The notes: a model not told the origin generated them from the letters alone. Shown: positions 1 through 11,157, counted from the first letter of the stretch. The stretch is 64,000 nt of DNA from Aurantiochytrium sp. KH105 (GCA_003116975.1 BGKB01000262.1:124001-188000); one strand, 5' to 3'. Program-made: numbers and translations.

Positions 1-2310
1 GGTCAATATTGTAACAACGCTTGTATCGTGCCAGACAGCCTTGCGTAGGCGAATATTAGCTGACCGCGAACTTGGCAGCTTGAGCAAGGATGGCGCAACG
101 CGTCGTCGACGACGCATGCTCGCATGTTTTTCGCCTTGTGCTGCTCTATTTTGTGACCCGCTAGATGGGGGAAGCTTGGCACGTCCTGGTGCAGAGGTTA
201 GTTGCGTCTCCCAAAAACCTTGCAAAGGACTGATTCGATCTTCCATGAGACGAGCAAGATTTGCCGCAGGAGAGAGGCCCTTGTATATTGCGTCACCTGC
301 ACACAAAAGAAAGCGGATGAACTCTCTCGGATGCATTGCTACCGAGGGCTCGTCGGGCTGTTGCTCCCGCAAAAGACTCAGCATCACCTCAAATTCGAGA
401 CTCTCGGTGAAACCAAGATCTCTGCACATTGCCAAGAGGGCCAAAGCGCCCATTGATTGCATTGCTCGAGGCGCTCGACTTGTCGATGTCAATGTGCAGT
501 AATAATGAAACATGGTGCGAAGCAAATCGAAATTGCATTGTAGAATGGACCCTACGGCCTCGTCCTCTCGCTTCGAGGTTGCATATCCATCAACAACGGT
601 GAACTCGGCCAGGATACGCTCCTCCTTGTGATCAGGAACGTCAACCTTGCCCCCTCGGAGACGCTCGAGCAGCAATACCCACGCTACGGACTGAACGCGT
701 TTATGTATCGTGTTCCATAAACCAGACTTTTGCTCCCTCTCGCGCAGACACCAGCGAACTTTTCGCCGCGTCTCCTCGGTACGCTTGACGAGGCCATTCC
801 ACGTTGCCTCGTGTTGCAAGTCGATGACCGAGTTGCGACTCACATAGTCGTCGAGAGTCTCTTGTTCCAGCGCAGCGTCCTTGAGAATCTGACGCGATTC
901 GTGCCACACAGCTTGAGGTCGACTCAAGGTCGGAAACTTGCAAAAGAGAAAGGAAACAATGCAATAGAGAATGTCACTCGCGCCGCTGCGGACGGCCTCA
1001 CTTTGTATGGCGCTGAGCTCTGGCAAAGACCGAAGAGCAGAGATGAGCGCTCGCTCAGCGTCTTCTTTGTGCCGCACTTCGATCGCCTCGAAGTCAATTC
1101 CCGTGGGCCGAATTACTTTCATGAGTTTCCACAACACGACTCCATCCGCGAGATCGCTGGAAAAGTTCTCGATGCGCTCGTCTGGGACGTGGAAGCGCAA
1201 CCATCGCAAGAGGAGGTCGTCGAGAGCAATTTCAGACAGCGAATCGAGCTCTGTGGCATCGGTGACAAGAAGCTCGAGATCCACAAAGGTGTCTTCGTCC
1301 ATCTCGTCCAGATTCGCTTCAAACGCTCCAATCTCCTGGAAAATGATGGCGTTGCAGAGCTCAAACCACGCGGTCGCCACGCGCTTTGCATTGGAGTGTC
1401 GTAAGACTTGGGGTTCACCGTCTTCACGAATTTCTTCGATGCGGGCGCGCAGTTCTGCCATCTCGGAATGAAGATCATTAAGGCGGTCATTCCACTCGCT
1501 CACGTCATCTGCAGCGCGCTTGATTTCCGTATCGAGCTCGCGTTTCGATGTCTGCAGCCTTTCGTAGCGAGCATCAATCTCTCGTATTTCATGTAAAGCC
1601 CGAGCGCGTTTCGTCTCCGCAGCAACACGCTTCCAAGCTTGGAAAATTTGTTTGGCCTTGGACTTGCTGACTCGAGCGAAACAAGCGTTGAGCAGCTCGC
1701 GCTGCCGCTTTCGCGACTCTGTGACGCTTTTCCAGTTGCGAAACATTGATGTAAGGAGAGATTTCTGCCACTGCTTGGCTGTTTTCTCCATGAGCATTTG
1801 TTTCTTTAAAAGCTCCTTTTGCATGGAGGCCTCGAGAGAGTTCCACCGCTCGATCTCACTGCGAAGAAGATTGCGCTTGTGCAAGAGTCTCTCGGTGGCT
1901 AAAGCATAAAAGTTGTCCTGCGTCGCCTCCTTTGCGATTTTTTGAATGGCGTTGAATACATTTTCGTGAGACTTTTCATCGGGTAGACAGAGTCCGAGGA
2001 CTCGATGAGCGAGATCTTTTCGAAAAACAGCTCGGACTAGATCTTGCAGCATTGAACGTCCCAGTTCCCCGCCGAGCTGAAAGGTGGATTGAGTCAGGGC
2101 ACCGAGAACGGCGAACGCGCTTGCGGCCTGGAAACAGTTTCCGGGTCCGAGTTGATCTGGCGCTGAAGAAGTTGTAGCCTTTTTTAGGATCTCGCGCCAT
2201 AGTTCGAGCTCGTCGATGCCCTCGCTTTGGGGTGAGACCTGTGCGTTTTGTTTTTCTTCATGACACCGTGAAGATGCCGCTGGTTCTTCTGACGCTGCTG
2301 GTGCTTCTGA

Positions 2311-2343
<33 letters not shown>

Positions 2344-2485
2344 TGCCTTGGCCTGAGCGGTCAAATTGCGCAGCACCTCATCGCCTGCTGTCTCGTCGCA
2401 GGTGTCGTCGACGAGGACCTCGCAAAGGAAGCGCGGCAAAGAGCCAACTTCTGTAACTGCAGCAGCAGAAGAGCCGCCGTCTTGG

Positions 2486-2516
<31 letters not shown>

Positions 2517-2583
2517 TCTGCCTTGGTGAACGCAACGCAAGCCGTAAAGGCTTCTTGCCGGGAGGGCGGCCTGGACGAAGCAT
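1..2583 (-). CDS. Calponin-homology domain, coiled-coil protein (3' end missing)
   Basis: On the minus strand one frame stays open from 2775 to the left window edge with no stop. The most upstream in-frame ATG is at 2583, so 861 codons are visible and the C-terminus lies outside. After a basic start comes a Gln run (about residues 22-29), an Ala/Ser/Glu-rich segment with a repeated PAASE motif, then a Lys/Arg/Glu-rich coiled coil (about 200-370). A calponin-homology-like domain follows at about 452-545, seen in LLLRWLRFHVPDE, NFSSDLADGVVLWKLMKVI and the later DAERALISALRSL, as in the actin- or microtubule-binding CH fold. A helical region follows. CH plus coiled coil suggests a cytoskeletal or flagellar protein, but this is inference and no specific orthologue is named. 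The frame is supported by 2.5 kb without a stop. Confidence 0.75.
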
Positions 2584-3075
2584 GGGCTGTTCGCCCGATG
2601 ATGAGGCTCCTTTTCGCTCTGCCAGGGACTTACTTCGCCTCGTCTCTGCGTCCTCAAGCGCTGTATTGCCGAAACGGTGTGCACTAGGCAAAGGCAACTG
2701 TAATGGTTCTGAGGACTTGGCAAAGAAAAAGAACGGAAAAATGTTTTTTTTTGTTTTTTTGTTTTTTTTTGCCACTTATAGGCCTACCAGCCAAGGCAAC
2801 TTTGTCATTAAAGCGAGCGACCCGACCGCGCTTCATTCATCCAAGACGCCGGCGCCACAGCCGATCACCATCGCGACTTTTGCAATCTCTCTCTTTGCAA
2901 TCGCAACCACTGCAACAAAATAATAAAAAAAGTTCGTGGTAGGTTTGAAGTGTTTTGTTTCTGTTTTGTTGGTTTTTGTTGTCTACAAGTGCATGCAAAC
3001 TCCTTGTTGTCAATCTGTTTGCGTTTTGTTGCTCGTGAGCGCAAAACATTTGGACTGCTAGGGCTGCACACATAA
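2584..3075. other. Spacer between CH gene start and kinase gene end
   Basis: This holds the promoter of the minus-strand CH gene and the 3' end of the upstream kinase gene. It contains T-runs near 2744-2769 and an AT-richer stretch near 2900-3010, with no supported gene. Confidence 0.5.
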
Positions 3076-5634
3076 TTACAATTCGTCGAGGAGAGCGAGA
3101 GAATAGTCGCTCTTGACAATCTCTGCGAGACGCGCGCGAATCTCATCGTAGCGTTTGCGGAACTCAAAGATGCTGGCCGACTCACGGAGAAACTCCACCA
3201 TGTAGGTTCTTGCCCCGACGAGAAAGATCTGGACCGTGAAAATTTTGATGTCATCCCGAGACACATAAAGCTTGAAATCGTCAAAGTCCACCACGACGCG
3301 GTCGCGATGTTGCGTGTCAGAATGCACAATGTACGCAATGCGCTCGAGAACCTCTCGAGCTGGGACGCAAGTACTGAATCGAGTCGATCGCTTCACCACG
3401 TCCTTGAACTGCTGAATCTGCGACGCCCCCTCGGACGCCGGAGACCACGGTTCGTCGTGTCCTTGCATATCTTCATAGTGAGAGCGCACATCCTCGCTCG
3501 AGCGGCTGCGTGGTGGTGGCGAAAGCGACCGATGCAGACGGCGCTCAAAGATGGAGCCCGGGCTCTTGCACAGAGACTCGAGCGCGAGCGGTGGCGGCGC
3601 GTCCACAGCGGCGCGACTGCGAGGCGCAAGTGGAGGAGACTGGAAAAGAGGCAAGCCCCTCGCGCTGGGCGAGTTTGGCGTCGCTCTGCGCATCGCAAGG
3701 ACGCTAGATCGGGGTGTTGATGCCATCATTGACCCAAATCGGGGACTGTCTGCTGGCTGTGCGCTGCACGAATTCTGCTGCGAAGCCGTGTCGGAGCGCG
3801 TGGGACGGCAGTCATCGGGGCCACTTTCTTCTTGAGGAAGTGCGCGAGCCGCACATGCACGGGCAAGCAATTCTTCGTCATCCTCGCCAACAACGATTCG
3901 GCCCTCTTCCTCCACATCCTCCTCCTCTTCATCGTCGTCGTCGTCGTCATCATCATCGTCCTCATCGTGATAAAGCTCGTCCATCTCGTCAAAGAAGGAT
4001 TCTGCTTCTTCTTCCTCGGCACAAGAACGCTGAGGCGCCGAGACAGGCAAGACGGCGTCATCGACCCAAGGATGCATTTGAGCATCCCAGACGGTCATGC
4101 GCAGCTCTGGTTCAGGTTCGAGGAGACCGGCAAGGAGGTCCACGACGGCACCAGATAAGTGACGCGGGAAGAAGAGCGAAGGAAAATCAGCTACAGCGGC
4201 CGCTGAGATACCATCGATGCCATTACGCGACGATGCTGCCGAGGCGGCGCCCTGCGCCTTGTCCTGATCAAGTGCGGGGTGCATTTCCTTTTGCGCGCGT
4301 TTCCAAGCACGAAAATGCGCAAAGCGCGGGCACCGCAAAAGGTCCTTGCCAAATGGCAGATTCCCGTTGAGGAGGGCAAAAAGAATGACGCCGAGTGACC
4401 ATGAATCAGCCTTGGCGCCATCGTAGCCGTCGTCGGTGCGTTCGAGGACCTCGGGCGCCACGTAATGCGGCGAGCCCACCACGCTCATGAGACGACGCAT
4501 CAGATAAGGACGGCCAGGCATCCCGACATCTTGATCCCCCTGGAGTTGTTGACGGCCTTGCTTTGCACCGTCCATGTAGAGCGCCGACAGTCCAAAGTCG
4601 GCAATCTTGAGCACAGCGCCTTCGTCGTGATCCGCAAGCAGCAGATTTTCTGGCTTGAGGTCTCGATGTGCCAGACCACGCGAGTGGCAATAGGCCACAC
4701 CCGAGAGAACCTGTCGAAAATAGTGCAAAGCAGTTTGTTCATCGCAGCCCTCATCGACCCTAATTCGGTCAAAAAGCTCGCCTCCTGAGGCAAGCTCGAG
4801 AACGAGAAAAAGAGTAGACTTGCTCTCTTGCACGAGCTCGAGGACCTCGAAGAGCTGGAGAACATTTTCGTGTCCTCGAATCTTTTGCATGTTGCGAATC
4901 TCGTTGCACGTCTGCTGGCGCTGGCGTAAAAATTGCATGTACTTTTGCGGAACGCGGGGTACGTTGACGGCACAACCCAATGAAGGTACTTTGCGTTTTA
5001 CAATTGTGTTGATGGCCTCCAATTTGTCAACCTCGGTGCCGTAGAGCGACATGCACTGCTTGAGGGTCAGCTCGCGCAGTTGACCGGACCGTCGGTCGAT
5101 GGCAGCGGCAACAACTGACTTTGAGCCAGGGTGCACCATCCAACGAACATCGGCTTCAGAGAGCTCTGCGCATGTCAATTGCGCCGAGGAACTGGCTCCA
5201 AGACGGTCGCTATTGGCCTCCTTCATGGGGCTTGGCCCTTCACGAGCGCTTGCCCCGGTTGCGTCGGCCTGGTGCTGAGTGGCGCGGTGGTTCCCATGCT
5301 CAACGCCTGACAGACTAAGCTTGCGGGGCCGGTTCGCGCGTTTCTCGTTGATACCATCGTCGTCGTTCTTGTTTCCGTCAGTGCCGGACACGCTCGCTTC
5401 TTGGCCGTCGGTCATCGCAACAGCGACATAGCGCGCGAGAGCCACTGACCGCACAAGTTTAAGGTGACTTGAGTGCAAGATCTTCATGGCAAAATGATCC
5501 CTTGATACTGCGTGCACGCACTCGTAGACAACGCCGGAAGAGCCTCCACCGAGGTAATTTCCCAGTTCATAGGCATCCTTTTCGTCCACCTGAATGGTCT
5601 GTCCATCGTACTTGCTGATGCGTCGAGTTTCCAT
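3076..5634 (-). CDS. Ser/Thr protein kinase, CAMK-like (AMPK/CHK1-related) with C-terminal KA1-like domain
   Basis: 852 aa from the ATG at 5634. The frame is open further upstream, but only through a (GA)n microsatellite and without another ATG. A glycine loop GGGSSGVVYE (about 29-38) and the ATP lysine in FAMKIL (K51) are followed by a long insert (about 55-235). The alpha-C glutamate is in NEIRNMQKI (about 245). Catalytic HRDLKPEN is at 323-330, DFG at 346-348, and APE at about 393-395 after SVVGSPHYV. The kinase core is therefore complete and should be active. An acidic run sits near 557-577. The last ~100 residues contain FTVQIF, YMVEFLRE and FEFRKRYDEIRARL, the pattern of the KA1 domain that binds acidic lipid or autoinhibits AMPK-family kinases. 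Substrate and pathway cannot be read from sequence. Confidence 0.88.
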   Translation of the reverse strand: METRRISKYDGQTIQVDEKDAYELGNYLGGGSSGVVYECVHAVSRDHFAMKILHSSHLKLVRSVALARYVAVAMTDGQEASVSGTDGNKNDDDGINEKRANRPRKLSLSGVEHGNHRATQHQADATGASAREGPSPMKEANSDRLGASSSAQLTCAELSEADVRWMVHPGSKSVVAAAIDRRSGQLRELTLKQCMSLYGTEVDKLEAINTIVKRKVPSLGCAVNVPRVPQKYMQFLRQRQQTCNEIRNMQKIRGHENVLQLFEVLELVQESKSTLFLVLELASGGELFDRIRVDEGCDEQTALHYFRQVLSGVAYCHSRGLAHRDLKPENLLLADHDEGAVLKIADFGLSALYMDGAKQGRQQLQGDQDVGMPGRPYLMRRLMSVVGSPHYVAPEVLERTDDGYDGAKADSWSLGVILFALLNGNLPFGKDLLRCPRFAHFRAWKRAQKEMHPALDQDKAQGAASAASSRNGIDGISAAAVADFPSLFFPRHLSGAVVDLLAGLLEPEPELRMTVWDAQMHPWVDDAVLPVSAPQRSCAEEEEAESFFDEMDELYHDEDDDDDDDDDDEEEEDVEEEGRIVVGEDDEELLARACAARALPQEESGPDDCRPTRSDTASQQNSCSAQPADSPRFGSMMASTPRSSVLAMRRATPNSPSARGLPLFQSPPLAPRSRAAVDAPPPLALESLCKSPGSIFERRLHRSLSPPPRSRSSEDVRSHYEDMQGHDEPWSPASEGASQIQQFKDVVKRSTRFSTCVPAREVLERIAYIVHSDTQHRDRVVVDFDDFKLYVSRDDIKIFTVQIFLVGARTYMVEFLRESASIFEFRKRYDEIRARLAEIVKSDYSLALLDEL

Positions 5635-7146
5635 CGTGGCTGGCTGATCTTTCCCACCGTACGAACAAACACAGAGAGAGAGAGAGAGAGAGGGCGAGTG
5701 TGCGCTGTCCGTGCCTTTAGTCGGCAAGCGAGCGAGTGAGCTTGCTCGCCCGCGGGCGCGCGCAGGGGAGCGCACGTCGAAAGATCCTAAAGAGTGGCTC
5801 GCGCGAGCCTCCCCTTGTCTGTCTGTCTGGTTGTCTGTCCTCTTTCTCCGCCTATTGCCTGCTTTTGCTTCGGGGTGCGACGGGCCTGGTCTGCCCGCTC
5901 TCCGCGGGGTCCAGGCCGAACGGGGCGCGTCGCCAGGGCCGAGGCTGCCGCGAGGAGAAGAGGTAGAAGAAGGAGGCTGCGCTGCGTTACGCTACGCACG
6001 CAATGCACGCACGCACGCTCGCTCGTACGCTCTTGCGCGCGCGGAGTGCGAGCCTGGGGAAAGAGAGTGAAGAGGGGAAATAAGGTAGAATAGACGGCGC
6101 GCGCGGCGTCCGTCGTTCACCTTGCCGCCGACGCGGCAGCGCTGGCGCTCGCCCTAGCGAGGACGCTCGGCCGGGGCTCGCCTGCGCTCCTCCGCGCGCT
6201 CTCCGCCGCCGCGGCTCCCGGCGCCTCGCCCGCTCCAGCCCTCGCCGAGGGATCGCAGCGCAGCGCCGGCCGATATGGACGGATTTCGAAACGAAACACG
6301 CGATCTCGCTCCCTCCCGATCTCCCTGGGCCCGCTCCGCCCCGCTCGCTCCCGATCCGCTCCGCTGCGCTCCGCTCGCTCCGCTCCACTCCGCTCCACTC
6401 CGCTCCGCCGCGGACGGGGGCTCTCGGGCGCGCGCGGCGCGGCGGCTTCGCGACGAGGGCGGCCGGCCGGCCGGACGCTGATTCTTTCTTTTCGAGTCTG
6501 CCTCTCTCCTTCTTTCTTTCTCCTTCTCCCCTTTCCTTTCCTTTCCTTTCGGACAGACAGACCTCGCCGACGACGTAGTAGTCTCTCTCCACTGTAGGCC
6601 TGCCTCCGCGCCACTGCGGAATGCTGCCCGCAAATGCGGAATGCGCGCTTTGCGCACTTGTTCCGCTCCAGAGCTTCCTTTCGGGTTTTCCCGGAACGCG
6701 GAGTCAAAAATTTTTTGGCGCTTTTTTTTCTGGGGTGAGGCGGTTCTCCCGCTCGGAACGGGGAGAGAACGATTTGGAACGCGAAACGAACATGTGATGA
6801 TCATCATCATGATCGTGATGATGATCGTCAGCACCATCACGACTGCGATCATCATGGTGAAGGCGGTGATGACCCGATCCTCGCGATATTCATCACCGCG
6901 GCGCCATGATGGTGGTTCCAAGGAATGCTATGAGCATCTCGAAGTTGTGACGCGTCGTCGTTTCTTCGCGCGCACGCAGCAATACTGTGCATATGACGAC
7001 GACACCTCTGCGACAAAAGCTTCCTTTTTATTTGCATACTAGCTCAGGCCTATTTTTAGATAAAAAGAAATGCGCGCCAAAACCTCGGTTATTTTCAAAG
7101 TGCAAGACCATGTCTTTTCTTTGACTTTGTCTCGTTTCCATTTCAA
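5635..7146. other. 1.5 kb kinase upstream region and PP2C downstream region, repeat-rich
   Basis: No credible gene. It holds a (GA)n run at about 5672-5692 just upstream of the kinase ATG, a GC-rich block 5740-6470 with CGCTC-type repeats near 6330-6410, CTTT-rich pyrimidine DNA at 6483-6550, and an ATGATC-type simple repeat at 6795-6860. Open frames here have skewed Arg/Ser/Ala composition typical of GC-rich noncoding DNA. Confidence 0.5.
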
Positions 7147-8763
7147 TCAAGAACTTGTGGCGATAGCCACGAGAATGCCGACATTGTCTGCGGACTTGTC
7201 GCGTGCCCACGCTTCGAGGGCAGCAGCGGTGAGTTCCTGCGCTAGTCTCTCTGCCCCTCCAGAGGCCTTGGCCGCCACGAGCTTGCACACGTCGTCATCC
7301 TCAAGCACATCCCTGTTGAACGAGCAAACAAGCGAACGCCAAATCACGTCACGTCACGTCAAGAAACGTTAGTCAGTCTCTGAGATAAGAATCTCAACTC
7401 CTCAGAGTAAAATAAAGTTGAAAGTGGCGGGCGAAAAAACGTACCATAAGCCATCCGAGGCCGCCACATAGATAGATCCTGGTGCAATATCTGCATGAAA
7501 GCAAGATGGCTCCGGAGAACACCCAGCCTCCTTGGCAATCAGGTCCCCTAGCGAACGCGTCAACATAAGGCCTGGGCTCGGGTATGGAAACCCAAAGCTC
7601 TTTTGCTTGCTTTCGCTCAGCCATACTCTGAGCGGCGCATTGGGTGGTGGCTCCACGCGACCTGACCCGTCAGCTGCGACCGAACCTCCCCGAAGTGATG
7701 GCCGGACGACCCCGCCTCGAGACTCAATACGCGCCCGCTCAGCGGGGTCTTCGGGTCTATGGTCGAGACTTAGTCTTTGCGAAGACATTTTTTGCAATAG
7801 AGGTGTCACAAGGACACCGCGCGAATCGCCTACATTGGCAACATGAATTCTTGCGTCACGAATGAACGCGAGCGTGGCGGTGGTCCCACTCATTTTGGAT
7901 CGAAAGCCAATCTCGGCGCTCATCGAGAGAAACTGCTCGCATGACGCAAATAAGCCTGTGAGAAATGTCGTCCACGCAGCGTCATCCGAGGGTATTCCTT
8001 CCTTTTTGAGCAGCTGAGCAGCGCGATTCGACATCCATTCCATGACTTGTTCCGCAACAAGCTTTCCATACTGACCGTGGCCGTCAAGACAGCAGGCCCA
8101 GTGCAGATTATCTATTCCGGCAAAGTTTGGTTCGACGCGAACTACATCCTGGTTCTCCTTTTTTAAAGGCGGGTCACCAAACCCAATATGGTTGCAGCAA
8201 GCCATGTCAAAAGCAAGGCCAGACAACGCGGTCTCTTCCTTTGTCAGTGTGCCTTCCCCCTCTGCTGACACGTCTGACGAAGGAGACACAATGTCGGAAA
8301 TATGACCACTTGTTTCGGGGCCGACACGATCCATTGAGGTCGGGCTATTTTCAAAGTCAATCACACCACCCGCGCCTTCCTCTTTCGCAAGCTGCTCTTT
8401 TCTTGCTTGGTCTTCTTCATCGGCTTCTTCGTCCTGGTTGCTACTCTTTCTTCGCGCTCTAATGTTTCGGGAGCTCGAAGAAGCCATTATCATCACACTG
8501 TTTTCGTGATCCGTCGCTTTCTCTTTGCTCTTGCTTGACGTGGTGTCAGCCTCGAAAGAAAGATCAGGTTTCGATTCCTTTTCTTCCAACTTTTGTTCGG
8601 GCACACGTCCCTCTAGCTCTTGCATGGTTTGTACAGCCGGTGTGCTATGACTGCCTCCCTCGGTCTGCATGGCATTTTTGCGTTGCTCGCGTCCGTTTGC
8701 CTCAGTCGTCTCCTCTGGGACTGTCTGCGCCCTGCGAGGCGTCTTGCCTAACGAGCATCCCAT
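7147..8763 (-). CDS. PP2C-family Ser/Thr phosphatase, two exons, N-myristoylation signal
   Basis: A spliced gene: exon 1 is 8763-7445 and exon 2 is 7312-7147, 494 aa in total. The protein starts MGCSLGK, with Gly2 and Cys3 suited to N-myristoylation and palmitoylation, so membrane attachment is likely. A charged, low-complexity region (about 10-180) precedes the catalytic domain. PP2C motifs are CLDGHGQYGK (DGHG 227-230), MSGTTATLAF, ANVGDSRGVL, LDHRPEDPAERARI, LTRSLGD, and ASDGLWDVL across the splice junction. The second exon supplies the final metal-binding pattern KSADNVGILV. Metal-dependent dephosphorylation of phospho-Ser/Thr is expected. Reading through the donor would truncate the protein after a non-PP2C tail, which supports the intron. 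Confidence 0.92.
7313..7444 (-). other. Spliceosomal intron in the PP2C gene
   Basis: 132 bp, minus strand. The donor is GTACGT after exon sequence ending TTATG. The acceptor ends CAACAG before GGATGTGC. Joining the exons restores the PP2C signature ASDGLWDVLEDD in frame. It is the only intron in the window that I could confirm from protein homology. Confidence 0.88.
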
Positions 8764-9449
8764 GCCCGCCGGTCGTCAATTGCAGAGAGAAACTCAGGCC
8801 CCTTTCGAGATGCCAGTCTCGCTCGCAAAAGGTACGTCTCTGTCCTTTGCTTGTGCTCAAGCCCAGTCTGCGCTCTGCTGCTGATAAAATGGTCTGCGTG
8901 TAAAAATTGCGACTCGATGCTAGTGAGAGAGAAAAATTGCACGTGATATCAAATGGTCTAACGGGCTGCAAGAAGTGGCTCATATTATCATTGGAAGCCT
9001 GAGCCTGAGCTGGCCGCGCTGCATTTTAGCAGACTGCCTGCTGAGCGCGCCAGCCACCGATACAATCACTTACTACTCCTCAAACTCAAACTTATATGCA
9101 GACGACACGAGGAGGCAACTCGAGGACAATGACGACTGCTTCTTGGTCCTATTTGCGAACGGTTGTTATAGTAAAATTTCATGAAGGCGCACGGCGCGGA
9201 ATCAGAGTGTTTCTCTGCTATTTGGCGCAATGATTGGCGACAAGGAGCCCAAGGAACTAAAAATGAAAAGGAAGAATTCTCTCTGCAAAGAGTGGTACAT
9301 ACAATCTGACTGTGAATATATTTTTCGGTTTTCGCTCGAGATCACGCAGATGTGCTGTCACAACACGTTTTCGGCTCGATTTTAATGCAGCTTCGCAGCA
9401 GCGTTCTTGTGAACGCTTAGCTTTCACTTTCGAAGACAGGTTCGCGACA
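8764..9449. other. Spacer between PP2C start and the next minus-strand gene
   Basis: PP2C promoter plus the 3' flank of the neighbouring gene. No conserved frame or RNA gene seen. Confidence 0.45.
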
Positions 9450-10337
9450 TCAATTCGAATTCTGGCTCAAGGCCGCCTTCAGTCTGTCCAAGTGCTTTTG
9501 TTTCGTCTTGAATTTGGGGCCCAAATTCGCGATCAGACGTAGTAGATCTGCTGGGTCCTTTGATGACGTAAACGTTCTGTGGAGCTTGATATCAGGACCG
9601 TGTATCTTATAAAGTTCTTCCGCCGTCGTGGTGGTTGGCCTAGACGCAAACCTCACGTCACCCTGAAGGATCCATTTCTGGTTGCGAATCGCAAATGCGA
9701 CGGTAAGATTGATGTGCTCCATCTTTTCATGCTGCGCAATATCGCGCGCAACCTCGAGAGGATCCTCAGTTGGTTGCTTTCGCTTCTTGCTCGCTTTCGT
9801 TTGGGGAGAATCGAAGCCTCTGCGAGACGATGCTGTGGTTGAAGTACAATGACGCTGCCGAGGAGGCTGTACTTGTGACAGGTCACCTGCAAATGCTCCC
9901 TTGGGATCTCGCCGAGAGCATCTTTTCGAGGAAGGACGATCATCGTTCGAGAGATCTTCAGCTTTGGTGTCAATGCCTGCGAGCGGGTCGTTGGTGCGCT
10001 TGGCGGCCTGCTGCCTTAACCGTGTTTCGGGCTGCATTTCAGGCTGAGATGCTGCAGTCTTCTCGCCGACTCCCTGATCTTTCTGCAATTCCTCGCCAGT
10101 TCGGGCCAGCTCGTTCTCTGCTGCGGGTCTTGTGTCCCCTCGTTGATGACGTTGTTCGAGCCAAGCCTTCTTGCGTGCTGGCCACGTTGCGTGGTAGTCA
10201 ACGTACTGGAGAAAATTTGGCCAGTGATCATTGCCCAGCGTATCAATGATGAGCTCGACCGCAGCCTTTGCGGCATCAAAGGTATGGTCGGCGTTGCGGC
10301 TGTTCGCAGCGAGCTTGCCTGGGTGCCGTTCGCGCAT
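9450..10337 (-). CDS. Unrecognised basic protein (possibly lacking a 5' exon)
   Basis: 295 aa from the ATG at 10337. No family recognised. The N-terminal part has a helical stretch with AKAAVELIIDTLGNDHW and PNFLQYVDY, faintly like the end of an RGS domain. The middle (about 80-190) is hydrophilic with Lys/Arg-rich patches such as KASKKRKQ, a possible nuclear signal. The C-terminal 90 residues (LTVAFAIRNQKWILQGDVRF, then HRTFTSSKDPADLLRLIANL) look folded. In the same frame the coding-like sequence continues upstream for about 32 codons to a TAG at 10437-10439, beyond which another ATG-initiated stretch lies in frame. The true start may therefore be in an upstream exon, or the gene may carry a stop mutation. 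Confidence 0.6.
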   Translation of the reverse strand: MRERHPGKLAANSRNADHTFDAAKAAVELIIDTLGNDHWPNFLQYVDYHATWPARKKAWLEQRHQRGDTRPAAENELARTGEELQKDQGVGEKTAASQPEMQPETRLRQQAAKRTNDPLAGIDTKAEDLSNDDRPSSKRCSRRDPKGAFAGDLSQVQPPRQRHCTSTTASSRRGFDSPQTKASKKRKQPTEDPLEVARDIAQHEKMEHINLTVAFAIRNQKWILQGDVRFASRPTTTTAEELYKIHGPDIKLHRTFTSSKDPADLLRLIANLGPKFKTKQKHLDRLKAALSQNSN

Positions 10338-10819
10338 GCAGAACTTGCGAAAGAGACTCTGCTTTCCGCGGCTCAGATCAAACAGCTCGCATATCCTTTT
10401 CTCTCCTATGTGCTCTATGAGAACCTCGAGCCCCCCCTAAACGATGCTCTCCTCGGGCAGGACCTTGAGCGTCTTCTCAGAGTCTTTTTCCTGGATGGAA
10501 CATTTCATCCTTGGCGCAAACATTTCGTGACCGTGCGCTCTGCTGCTGGCTGGCTGCGCCAACGCAAGCACAAGCGCAGGCGCGGACTATGTGTGAGCGA
10601 GACGCTGCGCCGTCTTGAGGTCGCAGCCTCGACTTGGAGTATAGCGGTCTGCAGGCCCCGCCAAGCAAGCTCGACCCGGCGTTATTCGACAACCTGCACG
10701 ACGATGCCGATGACACCCACCCCGAGCAAGCCGCAACGGTGACAGGCGACAGGAGGGAGGCCTTGGCGTTGGCGTTGGCGCGAGAGCGGGGCGGGTCTGG
10801 GCCCAACCAAGCCAGCGCG

Positions 10820-11157
10820 AGAGCGAGAGCGAGAGCGAGCAGACGACCTCAGCAGAAACAAGAGCGCTTGTGAATTTGAGAGCGCCCCGCCATCGACCAG
10901 CCGTGACAACAATGCGGAAAAAAATGAGAGCGCCGCGAGAGCGAGAGCGAACAGACGACCTCAGCAGAAACAAGAGCGCTTGTGAATTTGAGAGCGCCCC
11001 GCCATCGAGCCGTGACAACAAGGCCAAGCCAGCCGAGAGCGAGAGCGAGAGCGAGAGCGAGAGCGAGGGCGAGAGCGAGGGCGAACAGACGACCTCAGCA
11101 GAAACAAGAGCGATTGTGAATTTGAGAGCGCCCCGCCATCGAGCCGTGACAACAAGG
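10820..11157. repeat. Three-copy tandem repeat (~75-110 bp) with GAGAGC linkers
   Basis: A core of about 75 bp, containing CAGACGACCTCAGCAGAAAC and later GTGAATTTGAGAGCGCCCC, recurs near 10837-10913, 10949-11022 and 11084-11157. The cores are nearly identical. Linkers are GAGAGC-type hexamer runs of different length. Copies fall in different reading frames on both strands, so this is noncoding DNA upstream of the coiled-coil gene at 11340. Confidence 0.8.

Noticed and set aside
2628-2633. GTAAGT donor-like sequence (minus) just upstream of the CH gene ATG
   Set aside because: There is no room for an intron between it and the ATG, and no acceptor-dependent change in frame is needed for the protein.
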